This document shows, one piece after another, positions 36,527-48,099 of a stretch of 64,000 nucleotides of DNA. A program made the translations under genes and the position numbers. Within the stretch, counting starts at the first letter, position 1. Every line of letters begins with the position of its first letter. The notes under the pieces are model-generated. The model made no database searches and was not told the DNA's origin. It was given only the letters and a program-made list of their open reading frames with translations. The DNA is from Volutella citrinella (Eukaryota; Ascomycota; Sordariomycetes; Hypocreales; Nectriaceae). Location: assembly GCA_034401135.1 (NCBI GenBank), contig JAWZSP010000003.1:1240001-1304000 (forward strand), written 5' to 3'.

Positions 36527-38314
36527 TCAAGGTCGGTGTTTCCGCCCGTACTTGCTCTTCTTCTCCCAGCAGTAGTTGACGGCATCGTGGACAGTCTCCC
36601 AGTCCGAGTGGACGACATGCCCGATAAACAGCACCTTGACATTGTGCTCGACCGTGACCAGTTTGGAGTAGTTAACTCGGGATTCTTTGGAAAGTGTCTC
36701 CCCATCCTCCGTGATCTCGACCTTGACCGGATGGAAGCCAAGCTTCGGTTCATCGCGGAGCAGTTTCGCCTTGTGGCGGCGTTCATGGATGATACCATGC
36801 TTCTCCGGCTTCACGCCCCTCTTGAGACACGCTTTACCGCCATAGGTGAGAATGGGGACGCAGGTGCAGTGCCCTTGGTCATTGGCGACGACGACAAATC
36901 GCCTAAAGCCAACAAAGAACTTTCCCCCATACCTGTCTTGCATTTCCCTGCTCTCTGACACAAGCGACGGCGCATGATCCGTGCCAGTGCCCTGAGGTTC
37001 CGACCAAAGAACTTTGAAAATCTGTATCCATAGTCAGTTTACGCCTTCCCTAGCAACACACAAAGGCATAAGCAAAAAGAAAACAAACACATACCTCTCC
37101 CGGTTGGAATCTGTTGGAATGCTCGATGCGATATCCTAAAGGCAGGCCAGTGTCAATATGTATGCAGTGGGAGGCGCATGGATCTGTGTACTGACTTGGG
37201 TCAAGCTGTTCATAATGTCCTTCTGTGCCAGTAATGTGACTCCTCGGTATCGATGCTGACTGTCTTGGCTGAGGCTCCTCCTCATAGTATGGCTCTAAAT
37301 CCATTGATCAGCATTGAGATTGGCATGGCATGGCAAGGAGTAGTACGACGCACGGTATGCAGAACTCGATGATTCGCCAGCTTGTTGATTCCCGTAATTG
37401 AAAGCCTGGCTTTGAAGCATGGCCTCTTGCATTTCTGCGCTCTCCTCGACTTCTAAATTGTCGGGTTCCGTTGGCTGCATGGGGTAGGCAGCCGCGGTAC
37501 CAGGGGCTGGGGGTAACGTAAGTTGAATGAACCTGTTTTTGAACCTGGTTGATTCACTTACACGCCATATTACTTTGGTAGTAGGTCTCCTGATCATACC
37601 CATACCCGGCTTGACCCGTGGCATAGCCATCGGGGTCATATGTGGTGTCTATTTCCCGTGAGTGCCCGAGCTCGACTCGATGGATTTGGTATTCACTGAC
37701 AAGGCGTTCCATCCCCTTCTATCTCGGCGGCAGCGGGGGCCGCCGCTGAGCTGGACGGTTCATCTCTTTCGGTGTCTTCATCGTCCGTGTCGGAGGCGGT
37801 CGCCCGGTGTTTGCCTCTGCGACCATGCCGCTGCCTCCGCGTCCTAGATTTCCTACCCTTGTCCCTTCCACTGGTAACCGAATAGCTTTCCTCTATCGAA
37901 GCAGGGTCAGCATACAGTTTAGATCGACCGCCGAACTCAAGAAGTCGGTGGATCCACGACATGAGCAGGTAGGAGCTTAGGGCAAATCACACACCATAGG
38001 GGCCATAGGAGGAAGCATTGTCCTGCAGTGAGGCGTTGGAGATGCCCGCGGCAAGATCATCCACTATCGAGTCATCTGTTCCGCGCGGTATCTCGGGTGC
38101 AACGGGTTGGGCGGGCGCCCAGCCGGTGTCGACATTGCCTGCGAAGCTACTAATTAGAACTTGACCCGTGAAGAAGGAGGGAATCGTCTCTCAAGGTTCA
38201 TGGGCGGGACCAACCATATACGTCCTGGCGCTGGTGATAGTATCGCTGGTGTTCCTCGGACCAAATCCAATCGCCCCATTCACCCCACCGATCTGACTGT
38301 CCGGCGGCGTACAT
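36527..38314 (-). CDS. DUF6590-domain protein, eight exons
   Basis: Exons: 38314-38215, 38138-37995, 37892-37701, 37648-37562, 37506-37354, 37294-37196, 37135-37095 and 37021-36527. Seven introns of 52-102 nt all preserve phase, giving 436 residues. The N-terminus is Trp/Tyr-rich (WGEWGDWIWSEEHQRYY), followed by Asp/Ser/Tyr-rich linkers and a basic patch at about 91-109 that may be a nuclear signal. The C-terminal domain, from about residue 262, is DUF6590: RYRIEHSNRFQPGE, then IFKVLWSEPQG, YGGKFFVGFRRFVVVAND, CTCVPILTYGGKAC, RVNYSKLVTVEHNVKV. It is fungal-specific and of unknown function. Exon 7 is only 41 nt, and removing the short introns restores LDPRYRIEHS, as in the family. Two introns use GTCAGT donors. 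An out-of-frame ATG lies 8 nt upstream of the start. Confidence 0.87.
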
Positions 38315-41300
38315 GGTGGCATCTCGCGCCGGGAACTGACAGCAGAACCCGGCAGCTTACAGGCGCAAGCTCTAGCCGGCTGGAGAAACAGCCAGTGCTT
38401 GAGTGACGCCGGGGTTAGGAGCGGGAGTGCGAGTCAATTTACGCCGGCGAGGTCAAGAGTCCGGGGCTGTGAATCGGATGGAGGGCCTGGGCGAGGCTGG
38501 CGGGATAGGCACCCAAGGCGGGCTGGCTGGCTGGCTGGCGGGGGTTTTTGTAAGGCAAAGCCGAGGGCAGTTGATCATGCGGCTCAAGCGCGCAGCTACA
38601 GTACTTGCAAGGTACTAGTATGTAAGGTCAGGTAAGGGCAGGTATGTACTGTAGTAGCAGTAGGTCGCGGCAGAGGTGCGAGGGTCGGGAGGAAGCGGCC
38701 CAAGTCGCACGGCGGTGTGAGAGGAGGAGAGAGTGGAGGACGAGGACGAGGAGAAGGGATGAATGGGCCCGGCTCGGTAAACCTTTGACGGCGAGGCAGG
38801 GCAGGTACGGCAGCGAGGAGCGGCGATGGGGACTGGCGGATGACCGGGTTGGCGGTGCTTCAAGTCAACGGCTCTCCGTGTTGCGCACCTTGCCTACCTA
38901 ACTGGCACTGGGCTGTCTTGGAAGACGGACGGTCGGGCTCGGGTTGCGAGGGTGGAATGGCTTTTCTTTTTGCTGGCCCGGCTGGCCAGAGAGACGCAAT
39001 TCAAATCAGATCAAGGCGGAGCGGGCTGACAGATGCATATGCTAGCAACAGATCTCGTGCTCCTGTGAAGGTGACGCTGCGGCGGGAGGTGGTGGTGGTG
39101 CCGAGTAGTGGTGGTGCAACTGGGCGAGGTATCTATCTTAGGTATAGTACCTTAGCTCCTGTATGGGGCGCGGCCGTGGTGCTGGTGCTGGTGCTGTAGG
39201 GAACGGAGCACAGGTGGCATGCAATGATTGTGATGGGATGGTGGCGGACGAGGTGGTGGTGGTGCAGCAGCTTCGGCATTCATCCGCATGGCCGCAGGAC
39301 CCCAAGACGACTCCGGCTGGAGACAGCAGCAGCAACCAAGAGACGGGTGCGCTTGCAGGTGGTGTGGCCAGGGATCGGAATCGGAACGGAGCCTCAACCA
39401 GGCGGCGGGGGGGACCTTAAAAGAGGCAAAAGGGTGCAAGGGGCAGGATTCAAGAGAAGTCCCCAGCGAGGAATCTCTGAAAACTTGCTCGGATGGCGAG
39501 CACGAGCGAGAGGGCGTTTCTCCAGTCCGTCAGTGGAGGCGAGGGGCGGCGGCTCGGGCGTCTTATCAGTTGGGCAGTCAGTGGTTGACTTGAGCCGGAG
39601 CGGGAACACGTCCCGAAACCCTGTAATATCGCGCGTGGTGGATATGGGGACGGGACTGACACGCAGGCCAGAGGGGGACGCAGGGTGAGTGAGAAAAATA
39701 ACAGAGCCCGGACGGGGAGTGGGAATGGGGAATGGCAGTAGAATGAGGAGTAAGGCCTCGGGCGGCCGAGAGCGAAAAAGTATTGATGAATGATGAACCG
39801 GCTGGGCTGGGCCACAATTGCCAATTTCAGGCACCGTTTCCCAAGGCAAGAAGGCAGCAAGACGAGCAGAGACCTACGCAACAATAACAACCGCCAGCTG
39901 AGTTAGTACAAAGGACGGCCTAACGACCTACAAGGCAACCTGGGCTGAGGGAATGGCCATGGCGAGCGGCAAACCTCAAAACCCGGGCTGCTGGGGTTCG
40001 GCAACCTCATGGGATACTGCTACTAAGTTAGTAGTGGAATAGGCGGCCCAAGGAGGCCGGTTCTAGGTCCCCATTTGGTGCCGCTGCCGTTGCCCCTCCT
40101 CTGCCCCTCCGCCTCTGCTTTGGGTTTCCCCATGCGATGCTCTGCGAGGTCTTTGCCATGCCGTGCCATGTCGTGCCATATCGGTTTCCGAGTCCCCTCT
40201 GTTCTCTATGCGTCCCGGTTCATTCGTTGCCTGTCCTCATCGTAGCCCAGGCCAGCACACGCCCCCTCCACGGCCACCACCGCAGGCCAAACGCCAAACA
40301 CTGCCCACACTAGATTGGACTGACTGACTGCCCGACATTGCTGGAGTACCGGTGCTAGCCCAGTGCACGGGCTGCCCAGGCCAGCTGCCGGGCAGAAGAA
40401 ACAGCAGCCTGGTTGGGTGCGCGCGTGGGTGCGTGCGTGGGCAGCAGTAGACAGTGGGCACCTGGATGCGGGTGCGGGTGGTGCAAGTGATAATCACTGC
40501 AGTGGGGGAAGGAAGCGATGCATGCATGGATGGCGCTGCGAGCCCAAAACTACGAACAGCTGGTGCTGTGGCAATGTGGGTTGGGTTGAGCGACTTCCTG
40601 GGTTGTCATGATAGCCAGGAGGTACAGTGACAAGACGGTCCCGTCCCTAGACCCGCCCGCTGGTCCCGCACGTGTGGCGCCGCCAGACGAATCGCGGTCC
40701 GTCTCCACGTTTCCCACTTGCACCACGACGGTACCACGGCCTCCGTACCGTCTCCGTCAGTCCATCGCACCGTAACACACAGTAACGCACACTGGCACAC
40801 CACATCCAACTTGGAGGGGGGCACTCTCACAGTCACAAGCAGGCTCGCATACGCAATGCGCGATACCAGTAACAATTACTTGCCTAGGCAATCAGGTGTC
40901 TGTCCACGTCCCTGGCCTGCCAGCATCAGCTCCAGCCTGTGCCGTGTCGTTCGTGGGACCCATCGACCGTCTTGATTTGCCCACGCTGGCGCCATGGGTA
41001 TCACGGCGTCGTAGACGAGAGCTAGTCCTCCAATGGCGACACCTGTCACCCAGCCAAATCGACATGGCTTTCGAGGCCAAAACAGAGGCCTACCACAGGA
41101 TCCCCCCGTCGTGGAGCTACTGGTGACAGGTGTGCCGGTCGAGTCACGTAAACCTGGAGCTTTCATGCGGCATCATGACTGCCATCGCACCCGGAGTGGA
41201 GATCTCTGGGGTCCATGGGCCCTCCGTGTGCCGTCGGCGGGCGCACGGCCCCTCTTCCTCTGCAATGAAGCAGACCAGGTGCCATCACCATAGGCCAGAC

Positions 41301-42220
41301 GGCGCCCGTCCATGTTAGCCGTATGGGGCACAATGGAGCTCGGGTATGCAGTCGGTGGCATATAGAGTGGTGCACGAGTGAGTCCCCTGCTACCCCGTAC
41401 TTGGCGAAGACCGTGGTCTGGCTCTTGGGCCAGTTCCATCGCTATCGTCATCTATCAGTCAGAGGGCGAGGCTCCCAAACAGCCCAGGTAACCGCCGTTC
41501 GCTCCGAAAGGTGAGGCGAAACGGACCCATGCGTGAAGCCTCATTCCAGAGGCCCAGACCAACCTACACCACCTCCTTTTCCTTGGGTGCTCCCTCCAGC
41601 AGGAATTAATTACCCTTTGCCCTAATATTACCCGTGTTGTTTCCTTTTGGCAACGCGCGCCAGGTGTCTCCAGTCATTTCGCGTCCAGTCACCGCCGACA
41701 ATGCCGCTGCCGCTGCCCTGCTGAAGCGACAGCGACTCTACCTACCGCGACCCGCCAACAAACCTTCTACGTAGCACATACCTTACGCAGTCATACCTGG
41801 GCTTGGCTCCTGCCCGCCCGCCCCAGCCATTCATTTCCCTCCACGCCCGCTGCTCTCCGCCCCTTGGCGACCTGGCCAGTTCGGCCCTGTCCTGTCACAG
41901 TCACGGTCAGTGCTCTGTTTGCCTCGTCCTGCCTCTGTTACTCGTCCTCTGCCCCTCTGCCACCTCCACTCTCGACGACCCGTCGCTGGATCCGCCCAGA
42001 GCCGCATCCAGAGCTTCCCCAGGCCCTGGGCCTCCACGGCTACGGCTCCCGCTCCCACTACCACCGCTGCTACTAGCCTCCACCTCCCTAGCTTGAGCTG
42101 TGCTCGCCGGCTGCCCGACCCCGACGTCGATGCCCTCACCCGAGAGACATGGTCGTCGGCTTGCCACCGCGATCTGCGCCTGCTGGCCCGTAGTGAAACT
42201 GCTCTGATCCCTCCATCCTG
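38315..42220. other. Divergent intergenic region between the DUF6590 and polyproline genes
   Basis: 3.9 kb between two divergent start codons, so it should contain both promoters. No gene is supportable. A GGCT microsatellite lies at 38521-38539. The last 400 bp are very pyrimidine-rich (CCT/CTC runs from about 41790), as expected for the leader of the gene at 42221. Open frames at 39224-39688 and 40363-40611 have no recognisable content. Confidence 0.55.
38521..38539. repeat. (GGCT)n microsatellite
   Basis: Nearly five GGCT units in intergenic DNA upstream of the DUF6590 gene. Confidence 0.85.
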
Positions 42221-44803
42221 ATGGAAGCTGTCCACTGCGCCGCCGTCCCCTTCACGGTGCCTCAGGCTCGTGCGCACGCCCCGGGTCGCCCCCAAAGCCT
42301 CCGCGACACGGGCCCAAATGTTGACTTCCTTCTCCTGCCAACCCAGACCATCGACCACGGCGACCGCATCTCCGACAGAGACGCGAAGCGACAGAGCCGT
42401 CACTTCTCCATCCCCATCCGCGCGGTGAATGACGAGTTGTGCCCTTCTCCTCCGCATCCGCCACCGTCGGCCCCGCCCGCGTATCGCCATGCCTCACCCA
42501 CCACCAGCGCGTCAGCAACCATGCCTCCTCGAACAGCTCCCCAGACCGCCGATGGCCGAAGTCAGATCTCACCACGCGCGAGCCATCTGGCTTCTTCCCA
42601 TCAGCCCATAAACAGCCCACGATATTATGTACCACAGAATTCCAATGCACAACGCCATCTACCACCACCACCCCCGCCGCCTCCTCCGCCTCCTCCTACC
42701 AACAGTTCTACGCCAACTAAACATTCGCATCCACACCCACCACCGCCTCCACTACCGCCGCCTCCGAAATCCGGGAGTCTTCCGCCTCCAGATCAACACC
42801 ATATCCTCCCGCCGCCTCCGCCGCCGCCTCCTCCTCCTACCAACAGTTCTGCACCAACTAATCATTCGCATCCACCTCCACCTCCGCCTCCGCCTGCACG
42901 CCGCCCAGAATACGATGAGGCTGCCATACCACAAGCGGTGGCCCCAAGGTCACCCGGACCTCCGCAACCTCATGGTGAGGGCGAGTCCGAAGACCCTGAT
43001 TTGAAAGATATCGGGCGGCCATGGCTATCCGATCTTTCCAAGCATATCGATATCAACGGCTCCAGGCCAGGATCTCAACACTCGAGAGACTTGCCGAGTT
43101 CTTTCGATCCTACTCTACCCTCGGAAATATCAACCTGGGTCGATAAGCAAACTGCTGGGAGCATTTCATCAAAATCCAGCGCGACACCCGAAGATGATCT
43201 CTTAGGCTATCGCAATGCACGTCAATTTCCTCCTCGGATGCCAGCTGCTACGTTTGGCTTCCAAGGCGCTGAGAACAAACCCTCCCCGGCAAGACAGGTC
43301 ACAAATTGGGTTGCAAATTTTGAACGGACGCAAAGTCCACGCCGGCCTCAACTACCTCCATCTATACATGCGAGCCTCCTCAATCATCGGCCAACGTCCA
43401 ACCCGAGCCATCCCGCTCCGGATGCCGATGGGTCCACAACATCATCCGACACCGAGGACGAAGCGGAAATGCTGTGGACTCGGCTGAAAGAGAAACGGCA
43501 GAGGCTGAATGAAATCAAGGCCGACATGGCGAGACACAGGAAGCAGCTGAGAGAGCTTCGACGGAAAAAGGACGATGCTGACAATGCCTTCATGAGCGTC
43601 ATAAGGCCCATGCTTGTTAGCCATCGATGCCCCATGCATCTGCCTCCCAATCTTCTGGAGCGCCGCCTGAATGATATGCAGACGCTTCGCAATGATTATC
43701 ACTTTCAGGAGTCCCAATACGAAGGTTTGGAGATGAATCTGGATGAAGAGGAAGAGGCAGTCACCAACATCGAGGTCCGGTTCTTCAGCCTGCTGGCCAC
43801 TGGTCGCACAAAACCCAAGTTGAACGTTGCACATGTCCCTCCCGAGGCGGAGCCAGTCGATCCTCTCCTGTTGGGAATCTCGCCCACCGGCCCTCCAGAA
43901 TACAGAGACCCGTTGTACGTTAAGCTCATGTCGGCTCTTGGCGATCTTGGAAACGCCAGGGAAGAGTACGAAGACCTGCTTGGCATCAAGGAAGAGTATG
44001 AGTACGATCGAGAAGCCAAGAGTATCGCCGGAAAGGGAGAATATAGCGCCGATGAGGTTGAGTTCCTGGAAGAGTTTCCGGCAGAAGAGGAGCGGATGAG
44101 AAAGAACATCTTGCTCTGCAAAGACGCCATGGAAGCCCTCAAGCTGCAATGCGAAGAGCAGGATGCCTTGCCGGAAAACATGTCTGCGCGCGTGGCTTAC
44201 CTTCTCTATCCGGACAGGCCCTTTGAGGACATTGAGCTGGATGGCAATGAGATGATCCTCGAGAGTGGGGCCGCTTTCCACGAGTCGTTCTCCGTGCTCC
44301 TCAGCCAACCTGATCATCTATTGGCCAAGAATGGCCCGCACACCTCCCTTGGAGCCCTGCGCGCTGCAATCAAGCTCCCTCGCGACGACCCAAGCAAAGA
44401 TGCTCGAGTGCAGGCTGCATCCAAGGAGTATGCCATAGACCAACTCCTCATGGACTCGGAGGATAATGAGAAACCCAACTTCATCAATCGCTGGCTCATG
44501 CAGCAGCTCCGGACGTCGCCCCTGAACGCGAGTCTGCTGCACTCGACCTTCATCGGCGACGGTTCGCTCAGGATTCGGGACTTGAAGAGGTGGCAAAACG
44601 ACGTGTTGCAACACTGGTGGGACGACCCGGCGCCAGCCACGCCAGCACCTCTCGTTCGGGAGTTGACGGGCAATCAGACGGCCAAGGCATCGGGCGTTGC
44701 CACGCCCCCCAAATCGCGAAAGTCGGACGAAATTGTGCCTGATAACCTATCGGCGCGAATTCAGCTGAGCGGTAGCAGCAATGCAGCTACCGTTCACGGG
44801 TGA
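42221..44803 (+). CDS. Large polyproline and coiled-coil protein of unknown function
   Basis: A single uninterrupted frame, 860 residues from the first ATG (42221), or 760 from the ATG at 42521. The latter has the better context (A at -3, against C at -3 for 42221) and follows 100 residues of weak-looking sequence, so the start is uncertain. Residues 145-230 hold two runs of 10-12 prolines within a duplicated 47-residue unit, the kind of sequence bound by profilin and SH3 or WW domains. After a Ser/Pro-rich region comes a charged coiled coil at about 415-470 (LWTRLKEKRQRLNEIKADMA). The C-terminal third looks globular and conserved in style, with WLMQQLRTSPLNASLLHSTF and a Trp-rich WQNDVLQHWWDD. 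I do not recognise the family by name. Actin or polarity scaffolding is a guess from the polyproline and coiled coil only. Confidence 0.85.
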   Translation: MEAVHCAAVPFTVPQARAHAPGRPQSLRDTGPNVDFLLLPTQTIDHGDRISDRDAKRQSRHFSIPIRAVNDELCPSPPHPPPSAPPAYRHASPTTSASATMPPRTAPQTADGRSQISPRASHLASSHQPINSPRYYVPQNSNAQRHLPPPPPPPPPPPPTNSSTPTKHSHPHPPPPPLPPPPKSGSLPPPDQHHILPPPPPPPPPPTNSSAPTNHSHPPPPPPPPARRPEYDEAAIPQAVAPRSPGPPQPHGEGESEDPDLKDIGRPWLSDLSKHIDINGSRPGSQHSRDLPSSFDPTLPSEISTWVDKQTAGSISSKSSATPEDDLLGYRNARQFPPRMPAATFGFQGAENKPSPARQVTNWVANFERTQSPRRPQLPPSIHASLLNHRPTSNPSHPAPDADGSTTSSDTEDEAEMLWTRLKEKRQRLNEIKADMARHRKQLRELRRKKDDADNAFMSVIRPMLVSHRCPMHLPPNLLERRLNDMQTLRNDYHFQESQYEGLEMNLDEEEEAVTNIEVRFFSLLATGRTKPKLNVAHVPPEAEPVDPLLLGISPTGPPEYRDPLYVKLMSALGDLGNAREEYEDLLGIKEEYEYDREAKSIAGKGEYSADEVEFLEEFPAEEERMRKNILLCKDAMEALKLQCEEQDALPENMSARVAYLLYPDRPFEDIELDGNEMILESGAAFHESFSVLLSQPDHLLAKNGPHTSLGALRAAIKLPRDDPSKDARVQAASKEYAIDQLLMDSEDNEKPNFINRWLMQQLRTSPLNASLLHSTFIGDGSLRIRDLKRWQNDVLQHWWDDPAPATPAPLVRELTGNQTAKASGVATPPKSRKSDEIVPDNLSARIQLSGSSNAATVHG
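42655..42905 (+). repeat. In-frame duplicated polyproline unit (141 bp period)
   Basis: The block centred on cctaccaacagttct at about 42695-42709 recurs at about 42836-42850, an offset of 141 bp (47 codons). Both copies read polyproline, TNSS, a short Pro/Thr linker, then HSHP and polyproline. The copies differ at a few positions (STPTK against SAPTN), so the duplication is not recent. Confidence 0.8.
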
Positions 44804-47800
44804 AGCAGGCACCCCAGATTCAAGAGAGAGAAAAAAAAACACAAACACCATACCTTTTTGTTGCTTCTTCCCTTCCCACCACTTCCCTATACCCCCCTTA
44901 CCTCTCGGCCATTTCAATTTGTTTGCTCCACAGATTTTTTTAAGTATTGGTTCCTAGCGCTGCTTTCTTATGTCCAAAAATCCAGCGTTGGTTAGTTTTG
45001 GGGTAACACAGCCACAGGCGCTGATCAGGGCACAGCCAGAACCACTGTATGGCTTAACAGAACCTGAGAATCGGTATGGCATGTCTGATACCTTGGCGCA
45101 TGAGTCCTTTCTGTTGTTGCTTTCTTCTCTTTTTTATTCCCCCTGGGAGTCTTGTACATGCTGGCGGCGGGCTTGGACCGGGGAGTCTGCCGGACATATT
45201 TGATACCCTCTGACTAATGAGTTTTGTATTCTGAAGCAAAGAGGGCGGGATATTATCCTTGAGGGACAAGAAATAGTACCATTCTTCTCTGTCTACAGAG
45301 TTGGAATCATTTTTGGAGTCGTGCGTGTGGTTTCTGCGAATGTAGACTGCAGAGAAGGCAGCAGATGAAGGGGTCGGTCGCCTTAATGAAGGCGACTCGT
45401 GGCTTGCAACCCCCAGGGCTAGGCTCTGTCATGCAAGGGCCTGGAGTAAGTGCGTAGCAGTAGCCACGCGTATACGAAAATGGTGATTTCCAAGGTCCCC
45501 TGACGCCACGTCCCTTTGCGATCATGACAGTTGATGCAACGGACGGAAGCCCGTCGAGAGTGCAACGGCTTCTCCACACGATGTGCCTGGAAAAGAATTA
45601 GCTCCCGTCAGGAACAGACCGGCCCACGAAGGGCCGGGACGAGCCTCCTCTGGCCGGACCCACCAGTGCCACCACAACCAGAAACGGTGCGAGGTACCGG
45701 TACTTCGCGCCCATCAGGGCGACTGAGGTTGTGGGCCTTGCGCAAGACGCTGAAGGATTGCAAACTGCCCGGGCGCCACCCACTACTGCACGCTGCGTCT
45801 CCGCGTCTGGGGGTGCAAATGCGGTGCGTCGGTAGTGCGCCATGTGAGGGTCAGGCTGCATGGCTGATGGATCGCTCTGCTGCTCGGCGGTCGAGGCAAT
45901 GTTGCGTCGACGGCTTGCTGCATGTGACGGTTTCCCTGCCCCTTGTCGTCCGGGTTGTCGTCTCCCCATTCTGCGCAGGTTCGTGCAGCTGTTTACGAGA
46001 TGAGATGCTGGGAGGAGCTGCTGAGGTTACTGTTGCTAGTTTCTGCCGCACCATTTGCAGTGCGTTGCTGTAACAGGCTGTGGGCGTGAGGGAGAGAACC
46101 TTGGTAGTCGGTTGCCGATGACCTCGAACGCGCATAGTACTTAGTGCCGGGAGTAGGCTGGTGATGTTGCGTGCATGTATTATGCATGCAAATATCGAAA
46201 CGACCGGCGTGGATGTAGAGAATGCCGAACACTTGGGATGGCGTCACCGCAATAACTTTGTGAATTCCAAAACGGTTTGCGATTTGGGCAAGCAGGCAGA
46301 ATGACTCCTTGGCTGGTAGGCAGCGAGAGTTTGTGTGTGTGTGTGTGTGTGGTGGCAGTGTGGCACCGGTAGTGGGTTGATGCAGATGGAGGAGAGGTTA
46401 GGAGGGGGTCCGACGAGGAGAGGGGCGGCAACTGCTGCAACCGCACCAAAGCTACGATTGGGGAGACCACAGGCTAGCGGGGCATGGACACACCACTGGG
46501 ACGGCCGGGGAAAGAAGGAATGAGCGCTCCGTGGGAGGAAACAATCCAATTGCCGTGAGGGGAATGGCCAGGTTACACCATCTTGCGACGGCCGCCAGCT
46601 TCGACTGCAACTGAGACTCCCGTGGCATGGCAGCAGGCCTGTCGTCACCGACGCGGCCTACTGCATGGAGGAGGTGGTGGCCATGTCGTGGAAGCCTTCA
46701 CGTCGTCATCATTGCTCGCCACCGCTGCCAACGAGCGACGACGTCGATCCATGGGCGAGGGCGGTCAACAGCCAGCAACACCAGCGCCGCTCTCGACGGT
46801 CACGCAGCGACTGCTTGCAGCATGCCTCCTGCGACAAGACGGCGCACACGTCCAAAGAAAACACGCAGAGTGGACCGGCTCCAGGACGGTCTCGCCATTG
46901 TCGGCGGGCAGCGGGCGGTGCCATGATGCCACGGGCCCGGCGAGGCACGGAACCACCACCTGGGGCTCCTGGGGCTGAAGGAGGGGCCCAAAACGGGCCA
47001 GACCCAGCAAGGCAAAACGGGCTGCCAGAGCCTCATGTCGCCCTCGTGCCCCTCATGCCCCCTCGCCTCTCGCCATGTCGTCTCAGCTCTCCAGGCCCAT
47101 CCCACCATCCCAGGAGGCCGGCCTCCGGAGGGGAGCTCCCGCCCGCGAGTTGGTGGCACCGTCAGCGCATGCACCCGAGCTGTGTAGAGACTGACTGCGT
47201 ACGCCAAGTGTAAGGTCAGCAAGCAGGCGTCGTGCACCTCAAGGCCAGCGTATCGCAGCTGCTCCTCCGTGACACGCCCAGCAGCATCCCGCTGACACTC
47301 GATGCGGGGGATCGGCGACACACACGAACCGCCAGGAGGGGGCAGCCACTTCAGCCCAGCCCGACCGGCCGGTGCGGCTGCGATTGTCAATTTGCACAAA
47401 ATCACGAATCCTGCAGCTCGCCCTCGCGAATCGCGACGGGCCACATGCCTGACTCCGTATCCGCCCGCGGGGAGACGGCGTTAGCTGCGTCTCCTCGACG
47501 CCGCCCAGCTGCGGCGGCATGACTGGCTGCTAAGAATGACGGCTGACAAGCGCGTGGCGCCCCGCTGCTGAGTCCGATTTTTGGAAATCGCAAACTGAAA
47601 TTACAATCCGGAAGTGGCGGGAGCCTGGTGCTTCACGCCCATTCGCATGCCGCTGTCGTTATCGGTCAGACTAGCGTGGTGCCTCACAACGCCATCAAGC
47701 TCCCGCTACTGCTCGACGATGGCCTCCCCCACGTGAGTTGGCGTGTCTCTTACATGAATTGAACACGAAATTGCCAACTCAGGGGAGCCCGATGGCTTGA

Positions 47801-48099
47801 GGTTTGGGCTGCTGGATTGCAGCTTCTCTCACCGCTCACGGCTGGATACGTCGCCTTGTAAGTGGCAGGCAATACACGGACAACACACAGTCACTATTGG
47901 GGCATTGGGCTCCGCATACGGTTCGTTTGACAGTCGACAGTTCAAATTAGTCTAAGGATTCCACTATTCGTGTGTTCTTCGTTGTTCTGGCTGAGTGTAG
48001 GTCATCGTCTAGGAGAGTTATAGGTTGCTAGCATCGGAGCATTCGTGTAGCCTCCAGCCCGTAGGAAGAATCCAGCAATCTCCGCGTGTCCGTTGCACC
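44804..48099. other. Intergenic region downstream of the polyproline gene
   Basis: No gene is supportable. It holds the 3' flank of the gene ending at 44803 (an A-rich stretch at 44831-44841 is consistent with transcript-end DNA), a TG dinucleotide repeat at 46332-46351, and several GC-rich frames around 46.6-47.5 kb without family resemblance. Confidence 0.55.
46332..46351. repeat. (TG)n microsatellite
   Basis: About ten uninterrupted TG units; with neighbouring overlapping frames it creates spurious Thr/His-repeat ORFs on the other strand. Confidence 0.9.

Noticed and set aside
46627..47213. Overlapping open frames at 46.6-47.2 kb
   Set aside because: Three frames are open together over GC-rich DNA, with no recognisable protein feature in any of them.
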